A stretch of DNA of 64,000 bases from Echinarachnius parma (lineage: Eukaryota; Echinodermata; Echinoidea; Clypeasteroida; Echinarachniidae). A program made the translations under genes and the position numbers. Of the stretch, positions 1 to 10,504 are shown piece after piece (positions within the stretch are counted from its first letter, which is position 1; each line of letters opens with the position of its first letter). Where the stretch lies: positions 1 to 64,000 of the forward strand of contig JBAMJV010008237.1 in assembly GCA_037951105.1 (NCBI GenBank). Direction: 5' to 3'. The notes beneath the pieces are model-generated. The model was not told the DNA's origin. It did not search any database and worked only from the letters and a program-made list of their open reading frames with translations.

Positions 1-1315
1 GGGGAAGACAACCCCCTTCCCCACACCCTCCCCCCGGTCACATCACTTCGCCTCCCCCTCACAATGTCTCACTCTCACCTCTGGCAACCCTGGTGAGCGT
101 GGTTGGCATGAGCCCCATCACAAAAAAATCGTGAGCTCCGCTTTTAGTCTTTGCCCCACGCCCCCCCCCCCCCCCCCCCCAATCCAAAACTGCTTCCGGC
201 GCGCCTGACACGTGGTAGAAACTCGCGAACTGACGTAGCAATCGGAGAGAAAAGTTACTTTCAAGTATTATTATTCTATAATATATTATTTAGATATCTT
301 CTTTATAGTATAGTACATCAGAAAATAAACAACTGATTATTAATCAACATTAACGTAATCAACAACAACAACAACAGCATCAGTACATCACTCGTCACCC
401 TCCTCCTATCCTCTTCCTCTTCATAATCCCCCTCCTCCTCATCAATTCATCATCATTGACATCGCCTTCAGCTTCGCTCCCTAGATCACTACCATTAGTA
501 AATAAACTCTCCCTTTCCCGACCATCCTCACTCTTTTCTGTATTCAGTCATCTTTGGATGCTCACTCCTTCTCCTTCTCCCTCTCCTTCCTCCTCCTCCC
601 CTAGGCTCCTCTATCTCCCCACTTCCCCATCTTCTTCCCCGTCCTCCTCCTCGATCCTCGATTCTCCCTCCTCTTCCTTCACCTCTTTCTCCTCATCCTT
701 CTTCTCCTCCTCCCCCTCCTCTTCCTGCCTCTCCTCCTCCTCCTCCTCCTCGTCGTCTTCTTCCGTCTCATCATCATAATTATCATTCTCATCCTCATCA
801 GCGTCGTCCAACATTTTTTCATTTTAGGCATTTAAAAATGTTGAGAGGAAGCGTGACCTCGCCATGCATTTGTGGGGTTTTTAGCGCTCAAGACACCTTC
901 ATGTACATCTGTGAAATTGCTTCGTTTGAAGTAACAAAGAAGAAGTCCTTGTTCAAAGGCTACCGCGGGCTTCACTGGCGCGGTCCCGCCTTGTACTACT
1001 TTGTATGCAGTTTCAATACGCCCTATGTTATTCAGTGTACAGATTGTACGGTACGCGTTTATGCGTTATTTCCGATTCCGTGTGTTTGTTAACCCGGCGT
1101 CTGTCTGCGAAATCGTCGATGTTCGGGCGTACGTTTCCTGCTTCTTATTGCTCCCTGAAAGATTCCTTTTGAATATGGATTGCATTTTATGCTTGCAGAT
1201 GGTTCTTCTTTACAGATTCGTAAGTTTTTACGAGGCTGCCTCGCTCAGAATTTGATGATCATCACCCCGTTTTTCTTTCGGTGTGTTGGCTGTTCGGCTG
1301 TTGCAGCTGTGCAAA
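1..1315 (+). other. 5' flank and leader of the FBXO45 gene
   Basis: There is no recognisable coding sequence here. The stretch contains a C20 homopolymer (161-180), an (AAC)n patch near 360, a CT-rich low-complexity block (about 400-800) and, from about 950 to 1200, more CpG-containing sequence that may be the promoter or 5' UTR. An in-frame TGA at 1256-1258 precedes the chosen ATG, so the coding region cannot extend upstream without splicing. A pyrimidine-rich stretch ending in TTGCAG (1301-1306) just before the ATG could be the acceptor of a 5' UTR intron; this is inference. I could not place a TATA box or transcription start. Confidence 0.5.
400..800. repeat. CT-rich (pyrimidine) low-complexity tract
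   Basis: On the + strand this is mostly CTC, TCC and CTT triplets. It yields Ser/Pro-rich frames on + and an acidic Glu/Asp-rich frame on -, both composition artefacts. Confidence 0.8.
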
Positions 1316-1930
1316 ATGACTGCAACCAATAATTTCTCCCCTGCACTTCAAGGGGCTAACTGGCGAAACTTACCCATGCCCCTGTGCTGGAAACGGATTT
1401 TCTCACATTTGGACCTAGCGGATTTACTATGCTGCTCCCTTGTTTTGTAAAGCCTGGTACGACTGTCTGTACGACGAGAACAGTCCAGTGTGGAAAGTCA
1501 ATGTCTACGGAAGCTTGCCAAGGACGCGGCGAACGGTAAACTACTTCATCATCTACCGTCGTACAAATCAAGACTCCGCGCATTTCACCACGCTTTCAAT
1601 CCCAATGACTGCTCGAGGAACATTTTCATTACACCGAATGGTTTCACCCTCCATAGAAACCCGGTTGCCCAGAGCACGGACGGTGCGCGGGGTAAGAAGG
1701 GTTTCAACGAGGGAAGGCATGCGTGGGAAGTGTGGTGGGAGGGGCCGCTTGGAACAGTCGCGGTAATTGGAATAGCGACGAAACACGCCACAATGCAATG
1801 TCAGGGATATGTAGCACTTCTCGGCAACAACGATCAAAGTTGGGGATGGAACTTAGTGGATAACCTCCTGATTCACAATGGCGATCACCATGGCAACTTC
1901 CCAAATTGCAATAATGCGCCCAAGTACGAG
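1316..1930 (+). CDS. FBXO45: FBXO45-type F-box/SPRY protein, coding exon 1 (contains two compensating indels)
   Basis: This exon encodes about residues 1-205 of a protein of about 266 aa (family members are roughly 255-290 aa). The family is the substrate-binding subunit of the PAM/MYCBP2 (Highwire, RPM-1) ubiquitin ligase, acting in neurons and at synapses. The F-box spans about residues 19-63 ([20 protein letters not shown], then [16 protein letters not shown]). The SPRY domain starts near residue 90, with family-diagnostic strings [37 protein letters not shown] and [11 protein letters not shown]. The start is the first ATG after an in-frame TGA and has A at -3. The reading frame is broken twice: a T-run at 1443-1446 has one T too many, giving TAA at 1448-1450, and the A-run at 1494-1496 has one A too few, which restores frame. 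Only 17 codons lie in the shifted frame and they match the family. The exon ends KYE|GTGAGT, phase 0. I am very sure of the family; the indels are discussed as a finding. Confidence 0.95.
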
Positions 1931-2224
1931 GTGAGTATCGTTAGACTTTATAAGTTTACAGATAATCAAAAGATTCAAGAGATCAAGTAAAAGGAATTTG
2001 AAGAACAAAACTCAAGAGACAAAAACCCAATTAGCAACTTCTTATGAAAACAGGATCATTGTGTAACTGTAAGAGAGGGGGCTTTTCAAAGAGCTCACTG
2101 TACTGGAGGCTCTATAAACACAGCCAAAATGTAGTTTTCATGTTTGGATTCCCGGAATGCGCTTGCCTTGGTTTTTCCTCCAACGATACAGCGTGGCGCT
2201 GCTCTATCTCTTGAGTTGTTCTTT

Positions 2225-2283
2225 TACCCATTCATTTCAGCCGATTTTTTGTTTTGACCAGTCCTGATTCCTGAATGGGTTTA
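2225..2283. mobile_element. Short hairpin-type repeat, copy 1
   Basis: It begins ACCCATTCA and ends TGAATGGGT with CAGTCCTGA internally. It is related to repeats at 31704-31794 and 56151-56247, which have the same inverted ends. At this size it has no coding capacity. Confidence 0.5.
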
Positions 2284-2316
2284 ACTTGCCCAGGGTATCT
2301 AACTAGTGAGTATAAG

Positions 2317-3261
2317 CAATGCTCGAAATTAGCATAGGCCCGATGGCCCGGGGCCACCAAAAATTGCTGTCGGGCCAGTAAAAAACTCATATTTCAAAGT
2401 TTGGTGGCCCGATCGGGCCAGCAAAAAAAAAAAAAAAAAATAAAAACTTTTTTATTTGTTTTAATTTTTTTTTTATTTTTTTTTTTAGATACCCTGTAGT
2501 CATGTTTAGTCCTGTCTAGGGCATGACAAGAGCTTGCTTTTGAATGTAGCATTCAGCAACTTATACCCTTTTCTCACATACAAAATATTGGTTAGTTACA
2601 AATTTGCAAGTTAATTGAGCAAGTAACACTGCTGCTAATGAATATTCATACATTCTTGAGCAGCAGTACTCATTTTCTAACCAGTTGTTATAAAAAAAAG
2701 TTTCATATTAAAAATCGTTGTTAGTAATTTCAGTTATTTTGCGTATTTTGCATATCTAATGAGCATCATGAATATTCATATGCTGCTCATGAATATTCAT
2801 ATATTCCTACTATATATCACAATTTTAAAATATGTCTTTTGTCTAAGGTGTTCAGACAACACTGCACAGAATTGTGAGGTCAAATTGAATTTTCTCTTTT
2901 TCTACCATTTTTTGTTTTGTCACGTAGACCCTGACTACACTGTATGTATGACTGGAAGTGAAATTGTCAATCGCTGTGATTTTTTGATGAAGACAATGAA
3001 TAAAAAGACATGACACACACACATTCATCCTAATTCATGTTTATTTAATTCATCTTACAATGAAACAAAGGGGAATGAAAAATAAAAAGTATTGCCTAGT
3101 ACCCTGAAACTATTCATATGGTTATTGTATTCATTTTACTTTTGTTTTTCCTTATTTTTTTCGGGCCAGTAGTTTTTGGTTTCGGGCCACCAAATTTGGA
3201 AAAATACTAATTTTACTGGCCCGACCGGGCCACCAGCAAAAAAAGTTAATTTCGAGCATTG
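2317..3261. mobile_element. CAATGCTCG-terminal nonautonomous DNA transposon, copy A
   Basis: The inverted ends are CAATGCTCGAAATTA and its complement. A perfect 7-bp direct repeat GTATAAG flanks it (2310-2316 and 3262-3268). Just inside each end are palindromic GGCCCGATCGGGCC / GGCCCGACCGGGCC blocks. The core is AT-rich, with an A-run near 2423-2442 and no recognisable transposase. Related full copies lie at 45413-45746 and 46356-47779. It is hAT-like in its CA..TG ends, but the duplication is 7 bp rather than the usual 8. Confidence 0.8.
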
Positions 3262-3289
3262 GTATAAGGGTCAAAGGTCATCCCCCCCA

Positions 3290-4660
3290 CCCCCCCCCCC
3301 CCCTATTGAACACAGCATTTAAATTATGAATTGTGGAAATGGAATGCTGTTCATCCATTCAAGATGTTTCTTTTAACAAGACGCAGTCATCTTTCTCAAG
3401 ATAGTTCTTCTCACTTATATACATTATATTGCTTTGTTTGCACAGAATAGCAAATTATTTAAGAAGAAATTGTTCTTTTATATTTGTTATTTTGTAGAGT
3501 CTTCTAACATTCTGGAGAAGCGAATTGGTGAAATATTGCAGATCTTTGATTCATGAAAGTGTCACAATTCGGAAATAACAACAAACTTATGTTAAGAAAT
3601 ATTTAAGTCTGGTTCAACTTAAAATGTAATTTACCCTAATAATTATGTCATATTGTAGTGTGTGTACATTTTCAGAACAAACTGTATTTAAATAGATTTT
3701 ATCATGCTTTTTTAAAATTATGGAACTGTACATTATTATTTGAACATCAGAAGTGGATTTGAGCATTTTGATTGTACCATCAGAATCTTCAGCAGAGGCA
3801 CACTCAATTCCCTTTTTGAAATGTGTCACAAAATTGATTATTTTTATATACTTGGTTTTACCAGTTTAGGTTTGTCTGTTTTAAGAAATGTATTATTTTG
3901 ATTGGTAGGTTAAAGAAAATCAAAAAGACAGGCAGTATAAGAATGTACTGCATAGTTCAGGTACATCATTCAATATGAATTAGTCAGACTTACTGACAGT
4001 ACTTTAATGTTTTCATGTTTTCATGTTTTCACCACAATTACTGATTTCATTACATGCACAGACTTGTCTACACATGTATCTGGCTAATAATTTTCCTTGC
4101 CGCATAGGAACTAAGCAGTCTTGAGGTTATGAACTTTCTCCTACCCAAAGTCCCAAACCGGCAGTGATTGTCACTCTCCTCACAGACAGGAAAGAACCAA
4201 TTTCAATCAGAGTTTCCGAATTTCCTTGATGACGGAAATTTCGCAACATTTCGGTTAAAACGCTATTAATGCATCATGATCATGGATTGAAAATGTTAAT
4301 GATGACCTTCAAACGCCTTCTTTAATGTTATAAAAAAAGATGTGATGTTATGGCAGAATGTTAACGATGTCTTTGAATTTGACTCTTTTTGGGGGAAATG
4401 AACAGTTTCCTTAGTTTGAACGTATGAATGTTATTAGTCAATTGAATGAATCCACTTTGACTCCTAATGGCAGTGATTCAACCACTTCAGAAAATAAGTG
4501 CTCATATATTTGTTTATTTAATTTTGACTTGAATTATTTGTTTCAAAATAATCATATCAAAAAAGGAACAAGGGTTCATACGTAAGTCAGCACTAATCTA
4601 ATTTGTTGAATGTTGTAGGATTGTGTTTTCCAAAACTAGTACGTATTTATTGAAAACTTC
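3290..4660. other. Intronic AT-rich DNA, nothing recognised
   Basis: A C14 tract opens the stretch (3290-3303). After that I see no repeat boundary, RNA gene or coding pattern. Confidence 0.5.
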
Positions 4661-4936
4661 CTGTTTCACAAAGTCCTATGTTGAACTTAACGTTTTGTTG
4701 GACTTAAGTTAACAATTATGGAAAGCTGTTAGTTTCTTTGAAAAATTGTTGTAAAACTCCTTTTTCAAAGGCATAAAATGTTGATTCAAATCATTAATAT
4801 TTTCTATTATCAAGGAGATTTCATGTTCTTGATGTAAGACTGATAACAACTCTAAACTACTTGCTTTTTCTTTTTTTGAATTTATTGTATTACAACTTAC
4901 AAGGCTACAAATGGCTTTCCATAATAGTTAGGTCCA
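4661..4936. mobile_element. MITE of the GTTTCACAAAG family, partial or diverged copy
   Basis: It starts TGTTTCACAAAG, continues through TTGAACTTAAC and TTATGGAAAGC, and ends in the inverted counterpart GCTTTCCATAATAGTTAGG. The terminal repeat on the right is missing, apparently cut off near the next element at 4941. The core matches the complete copy at 60225-60531 in opposite orientation. Confidence 0.65.
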
Positions 4937-4940
4937 AGAG

Positions 4941-5322
4941 TTAAAGGGATCTAGTAACTTTGTTGAATGACATACATGTGCAAAAAGTGATGAATGGTTT
5001 ATGCAATATATATTGTTGTTATCTCATATGTCCACAGGGTATTGTGTGAAAATTTCAAGTCAAATGGACATTGTATGGCCAAGTAATGAGCGAAAATGCA
5101 AAGTGATATTCAGTAACTCACTGCACTCACTTTGTACATGGAAGAAAAACTCGCCCGGAGTTTTTCTTATCTGAATACTTCAATCATACATATCTTTGAA
5201 ACGAAAGGGAAATTTGAAAAACTGAAACCTGTCCCGTGATACGAATACAACAAGGTATAAGGGAACCGCTAGAATTAAAATTTTATTTTGAGGATTTGGA
5301 CAATGTTACTAAGTCCCTTTAA
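4941..5322 (+). mobile_element. TTAA-flanked MITE, AGGGATCTAG family (copy 1, 382 bp)
   Basis: It begins TTAAAGGGATCTAGTAAC and ends with the diverged inverted counterpart (GTTACTAAGTCCCTTTAA). TTAA lies at both ends, matching the target duplication of Kolobok/T2 or piggyBac elements. The shared interior includes AAAAAGTGATGAATGGTT and a TGAGCGAAAATGCAAAGTGA string. It has no coding capacity. Confidence 0.85.
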
Positions 5323-5339
5323 GTTCTACTCTACCCGAG

Positions 5340-5780
5340 AGTATCGCCTCTGCCCCGTCTACAGATGCCTTCCGTCGCCATCTGCTGGAAAGTCGTGGCT
5401 AAGATTGTCCTGAATACAGTCCTTTCTGAACTTGGATATACGTTAATTTTGTTTTATTTATTTTATTTGTTTTTATTTATAAATGAGTTTGGACTTGCAA
5501 GTAAGAATATGAACTATGCACGTCGCGTATACACACACACACACAAAGTTTGCAAGAATCTTCAAGTTGAAGGAGGCAGACTATACAAGAAGAAGAAGAA
5601 GAGTTCAACTTCAACAATCTTTGTGAAACACCCCCTTGGAGTCTTTCATCCTTCTCTGACAATGATATCTTTACTGGCACTCAATTCAGTCTACAATACA
5701 TTGTAGTTCAGGTGAAAAGATGTGATGTGATGTGATGTGATTTTTACTGTGTTGCCGCTTGTGATTACGGAGAATAAAAA
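5340..5780 (+). other. Intronic stretch with an unrecognised 113-codon open frame
   Basis: An open frame from 5365 to 5706 contains an (AC)n run (about 5531-5543) and AAG-rich codons. It resembles no family I know, and codon use looks random. A (GATGT)n patch follows at about 5717-5740. I regard the frame as chance. Confidence 0.3.
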
Positions 5781-5784
5781 TAAA

Positions 5785-6010
5785 ATATATTTTTTGAGTG
5801 CTACTTTTCAAGCTTTCCTGCATGAAAATTACACTATAAGTATAAATTTGTTTTGCATTGAACTCTATGCAAATTTATGGGGGCTCTTTTGTGGCTTTGG
5901 GGGCTCTTTTGTGGCTTTGGAGGCTCTTTTGTGGCTTTGGGGGCTCTTTTGTGGCCTTGGGGGGCTCTTTTCGCCATTTCGGGGGTGAATTCGCCCCGAG
6001 CCCCCATGTC
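5785..6010 (+). repeat. Dispersed GGGGGCTCTTTT repeat with a 5-copy, 21-bp minisatellite
   Basis: Five direct copies of about 21 bp (core GGGCTCTTTTGTGGC) occupy about 5879-5975. They are followed by GAATTCGCCCCGAGCCCCC. The flanking part (CAAGCTTTCCTGCATGAAAA and a TATGCAAATTTA string) recurs at 49626-49770 and, inverted, at 43790-43935, so this is one dispersed family in which this copy expanded its G/C-rich motif. Confidence 0.75.
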
Positions 6011-6880
6011 ATTTTTTCACGGCTTGGCAATGTCTTACATTGGTGACTTTTTGAGCCTACCAGCATTAAATTAAACTCTGAAATTTGATTTTTATTTCAT
6101 TGGCAATGTAGGGGTTATGTTCATACTATATCCATTCTTCATTACATGTGTTGTGTATGTATCTTTTCATACCTGCCATATTGGTATCTTAATTTTACTT
6201 TTAAAAAGTTACGGGAAAGTGTATCCTAACACTTGTTTCTAAATTGAAAGCTTCCTTTGGAAGTTGGGAGTCTCCCTACTCTTCCATTTTAAAAGTAGTG
6301 ACGATTTCTTTTCGAGAACACCAGACATAATTAAGAGTCAGACAAACATATGTTTTCAATTTTCAAACCGGTAGACAGGGGTTCTTTAGTGTGTCACCGT
6401 GCCAGTGAATCAGCAAAATGAGATCTGTCTACGTTTTGTCTGAACATTAAAAAATAGCAGGTTTGTGTAGGGTGCTATATACAGTTTAGAAGTCACTCAT
6501 GACTATTTTAGGATATAGTAGTAGTGTTGTAGGTGTGTGTAGTTTGTATTGAAAATACATTTAGAAGTTATTACATTTAAATGCTGAATGAATATGAGCA
6601 AAGAAAATGCAGGGAATCATACCATGTTGTTCTCAGGACTAGACTTGTGCTCTAAGTCTTCATCTAACCAGACAAATCTTTGAAGTGGTACCTCTTAGAA
6701 ACCCTTTTCCAATACTCAATGCTTTCAAGTTCTTTTAGCCCAATTTTTAAATTTCTTGTCAGTTTCCTCTACATGTATCTTTGAAATTTAAATATCAAAC
6801 TCAGATATGTATACACACCATGCTGCTAATTGGTCTCGCTACTAGTATGAAGGAAGTCTTCTACAAGTGTTAATCAACAT
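6011..6880. other. Intronic DNA, nothing recognised
   Basis: AT-rich sequence without repeat ends, coding pattern or RNA gene that I can identify. Confidence 0.4.
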
Positions 6881-6883
6881 CTT

Positions 6884-6975
6884 TGCCAAGTGGCCCAGTC
6901 GGGCAAGTAAAACACAAATTGTCCAATTGTCTAGTGGCCCAAAACCTAAATCCGGTGGCCCCAAGTAAAACAAAT
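6884..6975. mobile_element. Fragment of the GGCCCGATCGGGCC element family
   Basis: It contains AGTGGCCCAGTCGGGCAAGT and GTGGCCCAAAACC strings like those near the ends of the CA(A/G)NGCTCG-terminal elements. Neither terminus nor target duplication could be placed. Confidence 0.4.
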
Positions 6976-7655
6976 GATGATTACCATGGTGCCCCCAGAT
7001 TTAAATCATCTATTCTTCATCCTATCAGAAGACCAATTTCAAAGTAAGAATCTAAGGCTTGTGATCTGAATGAAAAAAAGAAAGACAAATATGGTCTAAA
7101 AGGATATGATTTGATACATTTTCATTGAATATGGGGAAAGGAAAATATAATTTGTGGAGATGATGGCATTTTCTGATTACCATGGAGCCCACTGATCTAT
7201 ACCATACATTCTTTATGGCAGGCTTCCATCTGAGCTAACAAATTTCAAAAAGTAAGAATATTTTAAGGAAAGAAAGACAAAATTGTCTATAGACTATGAT
7301 GATATCAGTAAGTATACTTTCATTGAATGGGGGAAATAAAAATTGTATTTTAGAAGATGAAGGAATTTTCTGATTTCATTACCCCTGATCTATATCATCT
7401 ATTCTTAATGGCAGGCTTCCATCACAGAACCAACTTTAAAAAGTAAAAAGCTTTTATAAGATTCATGATCTGAATGAAAGAAAGAATAATATGGCAAACA
7501 ATATGGTCTACAACAGATATGATTTCATAAACTTTCAATTTTGAATATATATAATTTTTTGGAGATGATGGCCTTTTCTGATTACCATGGTGCCCCCTGA
7601 TCTACAATGTATCATCTATTCTTTATGGCAGGCTTCCATCACAGAACCAATTTTG
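6976..7655. repeat. Tandem array, about 200-bp unit, 4 diverged copies
   Basis: A motif TGATTACCATGGTGCCCCC followed by ATCATCTATTCTT and GGCAGGCTTCCATC recurs near 6977, 7174, 7369 and 7578. The copies differ by substitutions and small indels, so the array is old. Confidence 0.8.
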
Positions 7656-7659
7656 CCGT

Positions 7660-8620
7660 AACGAGGACCGGTAATCATGGATTAATGAGTTGTTTGTGAG
7701 GTCTTCACGCATTGAATAGTGGATGCTGATTCAGGAATAGCGGTTGCACTGTTAACACACAACCCACCCTCCACAGTATAGTATTTAGTGTACAGTATGT
7801 GGCTAGTTTTGTTTCAAGGCTTTTGATCAGAGTGGAATGTTTTTGAAATGTTTTTGGTAATCATGGATTTGAGTTGTTTGTGATGCCTACACACATTAAC
7901 ATTGAATGCTGATTTGGAGAATTTATTGGTACACTGTAAACACACAACCCATCGTATAGTATAGTGGTATGTGGCTAGTTTTGTTTCAAGGCTTTTACAC
8001 AGAGTGACTGGTTTGCAATGTGATTGATTATCATGTATGTATTAATGACTTTTTCTTGAAGTCTCCACACATTTAGTGGATGCTGATTCAGGAATAGCTG
8101 GTGCACTGTAAAACACACAACCCACCATACAGCATCTAGTGTTAGCGCAGTATGAGACCAGCTTTTTTTCAAGGCTTTTGATCAGAGTGGAATGTTTTTG
8201 CAATGTTTTTGGTAATCATGGATAAATGAGTTGTTTGTGATGTCTACACACATTAACATTGAATGCTGATTTGGTGAATTTTTTGGTACACTGTAAACAC
8301 ACAACCCATCATATCACGGCTAGTTTTGTTTCAAGGCTTTTACACAGAGTGACTGGTTTGCAATGTGATTGGTTACTTTTTCTTGAGGTCTCCACACATT
8401 TAGTGGATGCTGATTCAGGAATAGCTGGTGCACTGTAAACACACAACCCACCATACAGCATCTAGTGTAGCACACTATGTGACTAGCTTTTTTTCAAGGC
8501 TTTTTATCAAGAGTGAAATGTTTTTGCAATGTTCTTGGTAATCATGGGTTAATGAGTTGTTTGTGAACCTGTCTCCACACATTGAATACTTGGATGCTGA
8601 TTCGGGAATAGTGGTGCCAG
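7660..8620. repeat. Tandem array, about 155-185-bp unit, 5-6 copies
   Basis: Each unit has GGTAATCATGG, TGATGCCTACACACATT, GGATGCTGATTCAGGAATAG, ACACACAACCCA and TTTCAAGGCTTTT in the same order. Units begin near 7670, 7856, 8026, 8211, 8367 and 8536. Alternating units are more alike, hinting at a higher-order two-unit repeat. It directly abuts the 200-bp array before it. Confidence 0.85.
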
Positions 8621-8745
8621 GAATTTACAGTTCTATGACATTTGTGTGTATTGTGTGGTGCAAAATGAGACCTTGGCACTCAAGGAGTTAATGAGTTGCC
8701 TAAACACCTTAGATAGAAATATTAATTTGGCAGTGTTAATACAAG

Positions 8746-8870
8746 GGAGCTGAGGGTGATTTTGCCCCCTAATTATTCAAAATAGTCCCCTAAAATCAGT
8801 AGGTAGCCCAGGCTATTATGTTGTGATATCCATCAGATTGAAAAAGTGACCCCCGTAAAATACATTATTC
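8746..8870. repeat. Dispersed GCTGAGGGCGATTTTGCCCC repeat
   Basis: GCTGAGGGTGATTTTGCC, CCCCTAAAATCAGTAGGTAG and ATCCATCAGATTGAAAAAGT occur in this order. The same order, inverted, is seen at 14380-14520, and a copy split by a 4-kb insertion lies at 32655-32688 plus 36717-36835. This intact copy defines the empty site of that insertion. Confidence 0.7.
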
Positions 8871-9813
8871 ATTCTTTCCTCAAATTGGGTTTTAGTGGAA
8901 AAGCATGTTCGCACAGCAAGGAATCTCCTCAAGTAGTTCAGCCTCATGAGATTTTTTCTTCTTTTGGAAGGTTACGCTTCTATCATGGAAATATGCATTA
9001 CAATTTACTTTGAACATCAAAATTAATTTTCAGAAAAAAAGGAGTTACATATGTACAAAGGCCATACCATTTGCTTTTTATTTATTACCTACGACATACT
9101 GTAGGTACAATGTATTATGTCAGTACTTTCACATCAAATCTTACAACTTCTAAGCAACTCCTGTGATGAATGTGGCAAATTTATATTTCATTAAAATCTG
9201 TATCAAATTTGGATATTAGCCCTTCTCTTTGAAGGTGGGGGCCACAGCCTGAATGAAGACTACAGTATAACTAGTGCGCTGCACGATATTGGAGTCATTG
9301 CCATATCTCGTTCTGTGAGGTCTTTATAATGAAAATTAAATTGTGACTCACAATACTACAAACTGGTATTATACGCACACACATCAATTCCTGACTGACT
9401 GACTGACTGTAGGATTTGATGAATGAGAAACAATTGATTAGTTCTGTCAATGCTTTCTCACTCGCAAACAGGTGAATGGGGCTGAGGATGCCCTTTTTTC
9501 AGCACTTAGAAACCCTATATTAAGCGCTATATAAATGTAATCTAGTATTATTAAAGCTTTTGTTGATCAACAGAATAGACACAGCACTTGATATACATTA
9601 ATTTCTTCTAGTTCAAGGTAGATCTTTTTTGACAGTGTACAATTTTTTGTTTTTTTTTTGGTATAATTATGAAAATACATTCTCTGAACAATACATTGAT
9701 CCGACAATCACAAATTCTACTACTTAGGTTATTTAAATCATATGATAGTACTGAGACAATCACAGTGTGATAGAGGTTTCTGTGTCATTTTGGGGGTGCA
9801 CCGTGCACCGTGC
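8871..9813. other. Intronic DNA with one half of a direct repeat
   Basis: The segment 9414-9498 resembles 11138-11205 (shared ATTAGTTCT, CAATGCTTTCT and ACTCGCAAA), so it forms a direct repeat around the LINE remnant. A short (GACT)n patch lies near 9391-9409. Nothing else was recognised. Confidence 0.4.
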
Positions 9814-10056
9814 AGGTCGTATAAACAACTTGTACGACCCCAGTTGGAATATGCCTCAAGCGCATGGAATCCACACACCCAGAAGGAGATCAAACTCATA
9901 GAGAGCATACAGAGACAAGCTGCCAGATTCGTTCTTCATGATTATAGAAGAGAATCTAGTGTCACCACTAGAGCTGAGTCAAATCGAATGGCTATTCGAT
10001 ATCCGACCGTGAAGGTCGGATACCGAATACAAATTTTCGGATACGAATATCCGAAG

Positions 10057-10114
<58 letters not shown>

Positions 10115-10472
10115 GTTTTTTTTTTTTTCCCCCGTTTAATTTTGTAATCCCTATTCGATAGATTCGATAAAAAAATGGCACATTGAACCCTGCTTATCTA
10201 TTGCTAAAGTTAAAAGTTAAGGTATTTTACATAAATTCACAAATAAACAAAACAAATAATAAACCAAAGGTAAGAGGATTAATATACAAGTGGTATAGTG
10301 AGTGCCAAATTTAGAAGAATCTATGAAGAGATATCAAAGTATTTCATCTTGACAGCAGTTTGTACACTAACATCACACTATACTGCCGATTCTAATTGAA
10401 AAAACGGACAGAATATCTATTAAAAAAAATTATGAAAAAAAAAAAATAATAAAATAAAATTTTTAAAAAATC

Positions 10473-10504
<32 letters not shown>

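Noticed and set aside
456..814. Ser-rich frame on + and acidic Glu/Asp frame on -
   Set aside because: Both come from the same CT-rich simple sequence and have no domain or start context.
838..1255. Two overlapping 84-codon frames upstream of FBXO45
   Set aside because: No family resemblance; overlapping in different frames and most likely leader or promoter sequence.
1316..1930. Exon 1 as part of a processed or dead FBXO45 pseudogene
   Set aside because: The intron is spliceable with good sites, exon 2 is intact, and the two indels cancel with no other damage.
5365..5706. 113-codon open frame
   Set aside because: Contains a dinucleotide repeat and AAG run, shows no domain, and sits among repeats.
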